Positions 1-6,182 of a DNA stretch of 16,409 nucleotides are shown in pieces. Source of the DNA: HRBIN24 sp035574155 (GTDB lineage: Bacteria; Chloroflexota; Dehalococcoidia; SM23-28-2; HRBIN24); the NCBI GenBank assembly GCA_035574155.1, contig DATLZD010000044.1, positions 1 through 16,409 of the forward strand, given 5' to 3'. Made by a program: the position numbers and the translations under genes. Numbering within the stretch: the first letter of the stretch is position 1; each line of letters begins with the position of its first letter. The notes beneath the pieces were generated by a model. It was given only the letters and a program-made list of their open reading frames with translations. It did no database searches and had not been told where the DNA came from.

Positions 1-1
1 C

Positions 2-34
2 CGGGTGGCCCGCGGCCGCCCGACGAGGGGGTGA
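2..34 (+). CDS. C-terminal end of an upstream gene (partial)
   Basis: Reading from base 2, an open frame gives RVARGRPTRG and stops at TGA 32-34. The stop lies inside the purine-rich Shine-Dalgarno stretch of the next gene, as is common in tightly packed operons. In phage-type gene orders the gene before the portal is usually the large terminase, but the ten residues visible here do not identify any family. The call rests only on operon geometry and an open frame to the window edge. Confidence 0.3.
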   Translation, partial: RVARGRPTRG

Positions 35-40
35 AAAGGG

Positions 41-376
41 ATGCAGAGTCCGGTGCTGGAAGGGGCCTCGACGCCCCCCTCCCGCCTGCTGCAGCGGGTG
101 CGGGAGGACGCCCTGCCCGAGCACACCGACTACCGCGACACGGGCTGCGACATCCACCCTTCCTGCCTCTCCTGTCCCCTGCCCCGCTGTCGCTATGACG
201 AGCCAGGGGGCATAAGGGCGCTGCTGGGGGCCTACCGCGACCGGCAGATCGTGGCCCTGCGCCGCCAGGGGGTGGGCATCGAGGAGCTGGCGCGGCGCTT
301 CGGCGTCTCGCGGCGCACCGTCTTCCGCGCCCTGGAGAAGGCCCGCGCCCAGGAGGGCAAGGGAGGGGAGCTATGA
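41..376 (+). CDS. Small Cys-rich helix-turn-helix protein beside the portal gene
   Basis: This 111-residue protein has two visible parts. Residues 36-50 hold four cysteines (C36, C42, C45, C50) in a C-x5-C-x2-C-x4-C pattern that could bind a metal such as zinc. Residues 69-105 form a resolvase or Hin-like helix-turn-helix, with EELARRFGVSRRTVFRALEK as its core. The start is ATG 41, seven bases after a GAGGGGGTG Shine-Dalgarno. Its stop overlaps the portal start (ATGA at 373-376), so the two are translationally coupled. A DNA-binding protein coupled to a portal gene could be a small terminase or packaging-recognition protein, or a regulator of the cassette. I do not recognise a named family, and the function is inferred from fold and position only. 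Confidence 0.8.
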   Translation: MQSPVLEGASTPPSRLLQRVREDALPEHTDYRDTGCDIHPSCLSCPLPRCRYDEPGGIRALLGAYRDRQIVALRRQGVGIEELARRFGVSRRTVFRALEKARAQEGKGGEL

Positions 377-1746
377 GCGCCGTCCTCTCCCCACCTCTGC
401 CCCAGCAGTTGGCCCGTCTGGACCTGGCGCGGCTCCAGGCCTACCGCGACAACCTCGACTTCTACCGGGGCGTTCAGTGGAGCGGCCCGCCCCGAAGGCG
501 GGAGCGTCGCCTCACCTTCAACTATGCCAAGGCGGTCATCGACAAGACGGCGTCCTACGTCATCAACGGGCTGGAGGTGCACCTGCTGCCGGGGGAGGCC
601 TCGCGTCGGGCCGAGGCCCTGGCCCGCGAGGCGGAGGAGGCCCTGAGGGAGGTCCATCAGGCCAACGGCCTCGACCAGATAGACCTGGACAACGAGATCG
701 ACTGCTCGGTGCTGGGGGACGCCTGCTACAAGGTGACCTGGGACCCGCGGCAGCGCACGGTGCGGGTCACGGCCCCCGATGTTCAGGGGCTGTTCGCCTG
801 GTGGGAGCCCGACGACATGGCCCGCATCTGGCGGGTGGCCCTGCGCTACCAGCTCACGGGGGAGGAGCTGGCCCTGGCCTACCCCCAGCTCAGGCCGGGG
901 GGCAACGGCAGTCGGCCCCTGCGCTTCGACTCCTCCCAGCACACGGTGGTGGAGGTCTGGACGGCCCGCCAGTTCCAGCTCTGGGTGGACTCGGCCCTGG
1001 CGGAGGAGCGCCCCAACCCCTACGGCTTCATCCCCTTCGTCATCTACCCCAACCTGCGGGAGCCCAAGCAGTTCTGGGGCGTCTCCGATATCCCGCCCAT
1101 CCGCGAGGCCGTCCAGGAGCTGAACCGGGCCATGAGCCAGCTCTCCCTCATCCTGGAGCTGTCGGGCAACCCCATCGCCGTGCTGGAGAACGTCAGCGAG
1201 GCGAGGGACATCGCCGTGCAGCCCGGGGCGGTGTGGGAGCTGCCCGAGCGGGCGCGGGCCTACCTGCTGGACCTGCTCCAGGGCGGGGGCGTGGGCCTGC
1301 ACGTGGACTACGTTAACCTGCTGTTCCGCGTCCTGCACGACCTGGCCGAGGTGCCCCGGGCAGCCTTCGGCGAGGGACGCCAGGCCGTCTCGGGGGTGGC
1401 CCTGGAGATGGAGCTGGACCCCCTGGTGAAAAAGGTCCAGCGCAAGCGCCTGCTGCGCACGGCGGCCATCAAACGCCGCACCGAGATGGTGCTGCGGCTG
1501 CTGGAGCAGCACCGTCGCCGCCCCTATTCCTCCCTGCGGGCCGAGGTGAGCTGGGGGCCGGTGCTGCCCCAGGACCGCTCGCGGCTGGCCCAGGACGAGG
1601 CGCGGCTGGTGGCGGCGGGCATCCATAGCCGGCGCACCGCGGCCCTGGCCCTGGGCACCCCCGACGCCCTGGGCGAGTTCGAGCGCTGGCTGGAGGAGCA
1701 GCGGGCCCTGGCAGCAGGCCCAGCCCCGGCCGGCAGCGACAGCTAG
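373..1746 (+). CDS. Phage portal protein, SPP1 gp6-like
   Basis: Portal proteins form the dodecameric ring at one capsid vertex through which DNA is packaged and released. This 457-residue protein has the usual length for the SPP1-type family. Near the N-terminus (about residues 20-65) is the typical start, YRDNLDFYRGVQW followed by FNYAKAVIDKTASYVINGL. The wing and stem region follows, with a DIPPIREAVQELNRAMSQL helix around residue 240 and a C-terminal crown rich in Arg and Glu. The start is the ATG overlapping the previous stop, after GGGAGGGG at 361-368. Its TAG overlaps, on the opposite strand, the stop of the HD-GYP gene at 1743-1746, so the cassette is cut off abruptly. No frameshift or truncation is visible. 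The family call is strong; whether it still builds particles is unknown. Confidence 0.9.
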   Translation: MSAVLSPPLPQQLARLDLARLQAYRDNLDFYRGVQWSGPPRRRERRLTFNYAKAVIDKTASYVINGLEVHLLPGEASRRAEALAREAEEALREVHQANGLDQIDLDNEIDCSVLGDACYKVTWDPRQRTVRVTAPDVQGLFAWWEPDDMARIWRVALRYQLTGEELALAYPQLRPGGNGSRPLRFDSSQHTVVEVWTARQFQLWVDSALAEERPNPYGFIPFVIYPNLREPKQFWGVSDIPPIREAVQELNRAMSQLSLILELSGNPIAVLENVSEARDIAVQPGAVWELPERARAYLLDLLQGGGVGLHVDYVNLLFRVLHDLAEVPRAAFGEGRQAVSGVALEMELDPLVKKVQRKRLLRTAAIKRRTEMVLRLLEQHRRRPYSSLRAEVSWGPVLPQDRSRLAQDEARLVAAGIHSRRTAALALGTPDALGEFERWLEEQRALAAGPAPAGSDS

Positions 1747-2471
1747 GGCAGCACGGGCCAACGCCCCTCCCACCAGGGGGGCGTCTCCCGCCGCAGCACC
1801 TGCAGGAAGACGTCCACCACGTCGGGGTCGAACTGGCTGCCGGCATGGCGCACCAGCTCCCGCACCGCCTGTTCCGGCGGCATGGCCCGACGGTAGGGAC
1901 GGTCAGTGGTCATGGCATCGAAGGCATCGGTGACGGCCAGCACGCGGGCGGCCAGGGGTATCTCGTCCCGTCTGAGGCCGTGGGGGTAGCCACGGCCGTC
2001 GTAGCGCTCGTGGTGGTGGAGGACAGCATCCCTCACCTCCGCCAGCCCTGGCAGCGATGAGAGGACGTCGCCGCCCAGCTCGGGATGGCGGCGCATGAGC
2101 TGCCACTGGCGCTCCGTGAGGGGGCCCGGCTTCAGGAGGACGCTCGGCGGCACCCACAGCTTGCCCAGGTCGTGCAGCACAGCGGCGGCCCGCACCACCC
2201 AGGTGAAGCGCGGGGAGAGGGGCAGGGCCTGGGCCACGGCGGTGGCCAGCCAGGCGCAGCGGCCGGCATGGACCAGGGTGTCCAGGTCCCGCAGGCCCAG
2301 GTCTACCAGCAGCGACTCCAGGGCCCCAGGGCGGGTCGGGGAGCCGGACTCCTCCCCGCGGGCCAGGCCCTGGGCGGTCTGGACCACCCGCAGGGCGCGG
2401 CGCACCAGCAGGGCCACCTCGGCTGGCCGGTGGGAGTGCCCGTGGCCGCCCTCGCTCATGTCACTGCCCAT
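1743..2471 (-). CDS. HD-GYP domain protein, predicted cyclic-di-GMP phosphodiesterase
   Basis: HD-GYP enzymes hydrolyse cyclic di-GMP through a di- or tri-nuclear metal centre in the cytoplasm. This 242-residue protein carries the domain alone, with no receiver, PAS or membrane segment. The HD pair is H100-D101 in VLHDLGK, the next metal ligand is about H129 in RRHPELG, then HHHERYDGRGYP (152-163) gives the GYP signature, followed by VTDAFDAMTTDRPYR (180-194). The key residues are present, so activity is plausible. The first 15 residues are His- and Gly-rich. The start is either ATG 2471 or ATG 2459 (four codons later); neither has a strong Shine-Dalgarno. It is convergent with the portal gene, sharing bases at the stops, and divergent from the lactonase gene. 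It looks like a host gene interrupting phage-type genes. Confidence 0.9.
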   Translation of the reverse strand: MGSDMSEGGHGHSHRPAEVALLVRRALRVVQTAQGLARGEESGSPTRPGALESLLVDLGLRDLDTLVHAGRCAWLATAVAQALPLSPRFTWVVRAAAVLHDLGKLWVPPSVLLKPGPLTERQWQLMRRHPELGGDVLSSLPGLAEVRDAVLHHHERYDGRGYPHGLRRDEIPLAARVLAVTDAFDAMTTDRPYRRAMPPEQAVRELVRHAGSQFDPDVVDVFLQVLRRETPPWWEGRWPVLP

Positions 2472-2530
2472 GTCCCGCTGGCTGCTCGTCCCGCATATCC
2501 AATCAGGAGACGCCCCAGGGGGGAGGCCGT

Positions 2531-2566
2531 GACAGGCCCTCTGGCCACCTGTCCCCGTCCGACAGG
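2531..2566. promoter_or_regulatory. Triple half-site repeat, candidate operator
   Basis: Three copies of one six-base half-site lie between the divergent HD-GYP and lactonase genes: GACAGG at 2531-2536, its exact complement CCTGTC at 2548-2553, and GACAGG again at 2561-2566. The pairs are inverted with spacers of 11 and 7 bases. The last copy overlaps the candidate -35 box of the lactonase promoter, the expected place for a repressor or activator site. The regulator is unknown. Confidence 0.4.
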
Positions 2567-2586
2567 AGTAGCCCCAATGCTATAAT
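2559..2586 (+). promoter_or_regulatory. Candidate sigma-70-type promoter of the lactonase gene
   Basis: A perfect TATAAT -10 box lies at 2581-2586, with CCGACA (four of six consensus bases) at 2559-2564 as -35 and a 16-base spacer. The predicted start near 2593 gives a leader of about 30 bases carrying AGGAGG ahead of ATG 2623. Confidence 0.6.
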
Positions 2587-2622
2587 CGCCCTAGCTCGCA
2601 CGTCAACGTCAGGAGGGCAGCC

Positions 2623-3591
2623 ATGCCGGTGGAGACCGTTCTCGGCCCTGTGGAGGCCTCCCAGCTGGGACAGACCCTCATGCACGAGCACATCTTCGTG
2701 CGCTCGGAAGCGGCCTATACCAGCTTCCCCCACCTGTGGAACGAGGAGCGGTGGGTGCCGGAGGCGGTGGCCCGGCTCCAGGAGGTGGCGGCCCTCGGGG
2801 TGCGGACGCTGGTGGACCTGACGGTGATGGGGCTGGGACGGGACGTGCGCCTGGTCCAGCGCATCGCCCAGCAGGTCCCCCAGCTCAACATCATCGTGGC
2901 CACCGGCATCTACATCTACAGCGACGACGAGATGCCCCGCGCCTTGCGCGGGCTGAGCGCCGACCAGCTGGCGGAGCTGTTCGTGCGGGACATCCGCCAG
3001 GGCATCCAGGGCACCGAGGTGAAGGCGGCCATCATCAAGTGCGTCACCGACGAGCCGGGCGTCACGCCCCAGGTGGAGAAGGTGCTGCGGGCGGCCGCCC
3101 GCGCCCACCTGCAGACGGGGGTCCCCATCTCCACCCATACCCACTCCTGGACGCGGCGGGGCCTGGACCAGCAGCGCATCTTCAAGGAGGAGGGGGTCGA
3201 CCTGTCGCGGGTGGTCATCGGCCACAGCGGCGACACCGACGACTACGACTACCTAGTCCAGCTCATGGAGAACGGGTCCTACATCGGCATGGACCGCTTC
3301 GGCATCTACCCCGTGCCGGCGGCGAGCCACTTTCCCACCTTCGAGAAGCGGGTGGAGGTGGTGGCCGAGCTGTGCCGGCGAGGCTACGCCGAGCGCATGG
3401 TCCTCTCCCACGACGCCTCGGTCTACATCGACTGGTTCCCGACTGACCTGCTGCGGGCGGCCCAGCCCCGCTGGCACTACTGCCACATCCACCGGGAGGT
3501 CCTGCCCGCCCTGCGGGAGCGGGGCGTCAGCGAGCGCCAGATAGAGCAGATGCTGGTGGAGAACCCGCGCCGCATCTTCGCCGGCCCCTGA
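2623..3591 (+). CDS. Phosphotriesterase-family metal hydrolase, probable PLL-type lactonase
   Basis: Members of this amidohydrolase family use a binuclear metal centre bridged by a carboxylated lysine. The PLL branch mainly opens lactones, including acyl-homoserine lactones, with weak phosphotriesterase activity. The 322 residues show all the ligands in order: H21 and H23 in MHEHI, K139 in AAIIKCV, H172 in STHTH, H201 in IGHSGDTDD, and D264 in LSHDAS. These spacings lie close to those of SsoPox. The ATGIYIY stretch at 93-99 carries the tyrosines that line the PLL active site. There is no signal peptide, so it is cytoplasmic. The start is ATG 2623, after an AGGAGG Shine-Dalgarno and a clear promoter. 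It is transcribed alone. Substrate cannot be read from sequence: lactonase is the best guess, phosphotriesterase possible. It sits inside a phage-type cassette without an obvious functional link. Confidence 0.9.
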   Translation: MPVETVLGPVEASQLGQTLMHEHIFVRSEAAYTSFPHLWNEERWVPEAVARLQEVAALGVRTLVDLTVMGLGRDVRLVQRIAQQVPQLNIIVATGIYIYSDDEMPRALRGLSADQLAELFVRDIRQGIQGTEVKAAIIKCVTDEPGVTPQVEKVLRAAARAHLQTGVPISTHTHSWTRRGLDQQRIFKEEGVDLSRVVIGHSGDTDDYDYLVQLMENGSYIGMDRFGIYPVPAASHFPTFEKRVEVVAELCRRGYAERMVLSHDASVYIDWFPTDLLRAAQPRWHYCHIHREVLPALRERGVSERQIEQMLVENPRRIFAGP

Positions 3592-3631
3592 GCCCCCCAG
3601 CGCCCCGGCCCGGCACGGTGCCAGTTATGCC

Positions 3632-3659
3632 TTGCCCCTTGTAGAACATATTTTCTAAT
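3632..3659 (+). promoter_or_regulatory. Candidate promoter of the capsid operon
   Basis: TTGCCC at 3632-3637 and TCTAAT at 3654-3659, 16 bases apart, match consensus at four and five positions of six. They lie in an AT-rich patch of about 20 bases that stands out in this GC-rich sequence. A start near 3666 would give a short leader into the Shine-Dalgarno of the scaffold gene. It suggests that the capsid genes have their own promoter, separate from the portal operon. Confidence 0.55.
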
Positions 3660-3688
3660 CTCGGCCCTGACCGGAGGAGGTGATGGTC

Positions 3689-4201
3689 ATGGCCGAGAGG
3701 GAGCAGGAGATGGCCCTGGCCGATGAGCTGGCCGAGGCCCGTCGCGAGCTGGAGGCCCTTCAGGGGCAGGTGGCCGATGCCGAGGCCCGCGCCGCCCACC
3801 ACCGTCAGCAGGTCGCCCTGCTGCAGCGACAGCTGGAAGAGGCGCGTCAGCTGGCCTCCCAGCGGGAGGAGGAGGTGGCCCGCCTGCAGGGCGAGTTGGC
3901 CCAGGCCAGGGACGAGGCCGAGGCCCTGCGCCGGCAGCTGCGGGAGGCAGCCCTCCGCTACCGCGAGGCGCGCCTGGCCGCCCGTCCCGAGCTGCCGCCG
4001 GAGCTGGTGACGGGCGAGACGCTGGAGGAGATCGAGCAGCAACTGCAGCAGGCCGAGGGGATCGTGGCCAGGCTGCGGGAGCGGATGGAGGAGCAGGCCC
4101 AGGGGGAGCGCTTCCCGGCCGGGGCGCCGCCCCGCCGCGCCCCCGACCTGTCGTCCCTCTCGCCCCTGGAGAAGATACGTCACGGCCTGCAGGGGCGCTG
4201 A
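3689..4201 (+). CDS. Coiled-coil protein, probable capsid scaffold
   Basis: Scaffolding proteins guide assembly of the procapsid and then leave or are degraded. The 170 residues are almost wholly charged alpha-helix with heptads, from about residue 5 to 95, a proline-broken hinge (RPELPPEL, near 96-103), a second helix to about 135, and a basic, proline-rich tail ending in SPLEKIRHGLQGR. A short basic C-terminal helix after a disordered linker is where many scaffolds bind the capsid protein. The gene lies immediately upstream of the major capsid gene. ATG 3689 is chosen because it is eight bases from GGAGGAGG (3673-3680); the in-frame GTG 3680 and ATG 3683 overlap or crowd that site. Coiled coils give little family information, so the role rests on position, length and tail. 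No prohead protease gene is seen nearby. Confidence 0.7.
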   Translation: MAEREQEMALADELAEARRELEALQGQVADAEARAAHHRQQVALLQRQLEEARQLASQREEEVARLQGELAQARDEAEALRRQLREAALRYREARLAARPELPPELVTGETLEEIEQQLQQAEGIVARLRERMEEQAQGERFPAGAPPRRAPDLSSLSPLEKIRHGLQGR

Positions 4202-4231
4202 CCCGGGACAGAGGACAGGAGGTGGAGTGAC

Positions 4232-5119
4232 ATGGCACTGACACTGGCCGAGGCGGCCAAGCTGTCCAACGACCTGCTGCTGGTGGGGGTCATCGAGACC
4301 ATCATCAAGGACTCGCCGGTGCTGCAGGTCCTGCCCTTCATCGAGATCCAGGGCAACGGCCTCACCTACAACCAGGAGGCCACCGCCCCCCAGGCCGCCT
4401 TCTTCGACGTGGGCGACACCTGGAGCGAGTCCACGCCGACCTTCGAGCAGAAGACGGCCCAACTGAAGATCATGGGCGGGGACGCCGACATCGACAACTT
4501 CCTCCTGGCCACCCGCTCCAACCTGCAGGACCTGGAGGCGGCGGTGGTCCAGCTCAAGGCCAAGGCGGTGCGCCAGCTGTTCGAGGACACCTTCGTCAAC
4601 GGCGACGCCACCGCCAACCCCAAGGCCTTCGACGGCATCGACCGCCTGTGCGACGCCTCCCAGACCATCTCCATGGGGGCCAACGGCGGCACTCTCACCC
4701 TGGACAAGCTGGACGAGCTCATCGACCTGGTGAAGGGCGGCAAGCCGGACATGCTGCTCATGAGCCGGCGCAGCCGCCGCATCCTCAACCGCCTGGCCCG
4801 TCAGGCGGGAGGCTTTCTCGAGACGGACCGTAACCAGTTCGGTCAGATGGTCCAGTTCTACGATGGCATCCCCATCGGCGTCAGCGACTACATCGCCGAT
4901 AACCAGACGGTGGGCACCAGCAGCGACTGCTCCACCATCTATGCCCTCCAGTTCGGCGAGGGGGGCGTGGCCGGCCTGACGGCCCCCGGCGGCCTGCAGG
5001 TGGAGCGGGTGGGCAGCCTGGAGAGCAAGGACGCCACCCGCATACGCATCAAGTGGTATGGGGCGGTGGCCCTGTTCAACCGGGTCAAGCTGGCCAAGCT
5101 GGTGGGCGTGCGGCCCTAG
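4232..5119 (+). CDS. Major capsid protein, HK97-fold-like
   Basis: This 295-residue protein would form the icosahedral shell. The N-terminal helix MALTLAEAAKLS is followed by the segment DSPVLQVLPFIEIQGNGLTY (about 27-46), which looks like the capsid E-loop strands. Then come KIMGGDADIDNFL (about 79-91), a long spine-like helix (about 96-120), a P-domain-like stretch with PDMLLMSRRSRRILNRLAR, and a C-terminal beta region ending in IRIKWYGAVALFNRVKLAKL, typical of the last strand of HK97-like shells. Encapsulins share the fold, but the adjacent scaffold, adaptor and portal genes favour a phage origin. The start is ATG 4232, eight bases after AGGAGGT. No N-terminal propeptide longer than about 30 residues and no maturation protease are visible. 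Confidence 0.85.
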   Translation: MALTLAEAAKLSNDLLLVGVIETIIKDSPVLQVLPFIEIQGNGLTYNQEATAPQAAFFDVGDTWSESTPTFEQKTAQLKIMGGDADIDNFLLATRSNLQDLEAAVVQLKAKAVRQLFEDTFVNGDATANPKAFDGIDRLCDASQTISMGANGGTLTLDKLDELIDLVKGGKPDMLLMSRRSRRILNRLARQAGGFLETDRNQFGQMVQFYDGIPIGVSDYIADNQTVGTSSDCSTIYALQFGEGGVAGLTAPGGLQVERVGSLESKDATRIRIKWYGAVALFNRVKLAKLVGVRP

Positions 5120-5136
5120 GGCCGGGGAGGTGGGCC

Positions 5137-5535
5137 GTGCCCAACGTCAGGCTCGATGCCCAGGGGGTCCCCAAGGGCCCCGTCTACGAGGCGACGGTCC
5201 CCGTGCTGCACCGGGGCCCCCTCTCCTCCCCCGACGCCGCCGACCCCACCGGCCCGGCCCAGGCCCTGGACTGCAGCGGCTACCGCATGGCCCGCTTCGA
5301 CCTGGACACCAGCGGCAGCAGCGGCCTGCAGTGGCTGGAGGTCCAGCTGCTGGTCTGGAACCCTACGGCCGGTCGCTTCTTCGCCGGCGCCCGTCGCTAC
5401 TTCGGGCCGGCCCAGCTCCAGGCCAGCCCCTGCCCCAGCCTGGAGGCGGAGGTGCGGGGAGCGGCCGTCTTCCTGAAGGTGACGGGGGCCGGGGCCGCGT
5501 CCCTCTCGCTGCGGGTCTACGCCAGCCTGAGCTGA
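5137..5535 (+). CDS. Small beta-rich protein of the capsid operon, possible head decoration or fibre
   Basis: The 132-residue protein begins at GTG 5137, a few bases after the strong Shine-Dalgarno GGGGAGGTGG and 17 bases after the capsid stop. An upstream ATG in this frame lies inside the capsid gene and has no ribosome site. The protein alternates short hydrophobic strands (YRMARFDLDTSG, LQWLEVQLLVWN, AVFLKVTGAGAASLSLRVYA) with Gly/Pro turns. This suggests a compact beta-sandwich, and there is no signal peptide. I recognise no family. Genes in this place often encode decoration, head-fibre or head-completion proteins, but that is inference from order. Confidence 0.75.
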   Translation: MPNVRLDAQGVPKGPVYEATVPVLHRGPLSSPDAADPTGPAQALDCSGYRMARFDLDTSGSSGLQWLEVQLLVWNPTAGRFFAGARRYFGPAQLQASPCPSLEAEVRGAAVFLKVTGAGAASLSLRVYASLS

Positions 5536-5548
5536 GGGGGTGAGGGCC

Positions 5549-6172
5549 GTGGACATCGTCCAGCTGCGGGCACGCCTGCGCCGTGACCTGCGCGACGAGG
5601 ACCCCGACCAGCAGCGCTGGAGCGACGCCCAACTGGACCGCCACCTGCAGCGGGCGGCCCGGGAGCTGTCGCTGGCCGTGCCCCTGGAGGCGGTGGCCAC
5701 CCTCACCGCCCCCGGCGGCAGCCGCGACCTCACGCTGGCCTCCCTAGAGGGGCTGGTGGAGGTGGAGGCGGTAGAGCACCCGGTGGGCCTCTTCCCGCCC
5801 AGCTACGTCCCCTTCTCCCTCTGGGGCGACAGGCTGACGCTCCTGGGCGAGCGGGTGCCGGCGGCGGGCGAGGAGGTCCGGGTCTACTACACCCGTCTTC
5901 ACGCCCTGGACACCACCGCCTCCACCGTGCCCGCAGCCCTGGAGGAGCTGCTGCTGACGGGGGCGGCCGCCTACGCCGCGCTGGAGTGGGCCGGTTACGC
6001 CGCTAACCGCGTCAACGTTGGCGGCGAGGACGTTTGGCGTCGCTACCTGACCTGGGGGGAGAGGATGCTCGCCCTCTTCCAGCAGGGGCTGGAGCGCCAC
6101 TCGCGGCGCAATAGCGTCCGCGCCCGCCGCCTATACACTCCCGCCCAGGCCCCCGCCGGGCGCCAGGGTTGA
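5549..6172 (+). CDS. Phage head-tail adaptor-like protein
   Basis: Adaptor (connector) proteins form the ring that joins the portal to the tail. This protein of 207 residues opens with DIVQLRARLRRDLRDEDPD and then WSDAQLDRHLQRAARELS, the helical N-terminal pattern of phage adaptor proteins (short LxxxLxDED start, then an acidic W-s-d-x-x-L helix). A beta-rich middle follows (residues about 50-120, LTLASLEGLVEVEAVEHP and RVYYTRLHALD), then long C-terminal helices (AALEELLLTGAAAYAALEWAGY, split at about 135-155). GTG 5549 is preferred, eight bases from GAGGGGG; GTG 5540 lies within that site. It is 13 bases after the previous stop, so co-transcribed. The assignment is moderately strong; a different connector role (head completion) is possible. 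Confidence 0.75.
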   Translation: MDIVQLRARLRRDLRDEDPDQQRWSDAQLDRHLQRAARELSLAVPLEAVATLTAPGGSRDLTLASLEGLVEVEAVEHPVGLFPPSYVPFSLWGDRLTLLGERVPAAGEEVRVYYTRLHALDTTASTVPAALEELLLTGAAAYAALEWAGYAANRVNVGGEDVWRRYLTWGERMLALFQQGLERHSRRNSVRARRLYTPAQAPAGRQG

Positions 6173-6182
6173 GGGGGCGGCC

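Noticed and set aside
232..1773. Long open frame on the minus strand, antisense to the portal gene
   Set aside because: Low-complexity Gly/Gln/Leu/His composition with no domain; it mirrors the GC-rich codons of a convincing portal gene.
4232..5119. Encapsulin instead of phage capsid protein
   Set aside because: Encapsulins share the fold but are not accompanied by portal, scaffold and adaptor genes.
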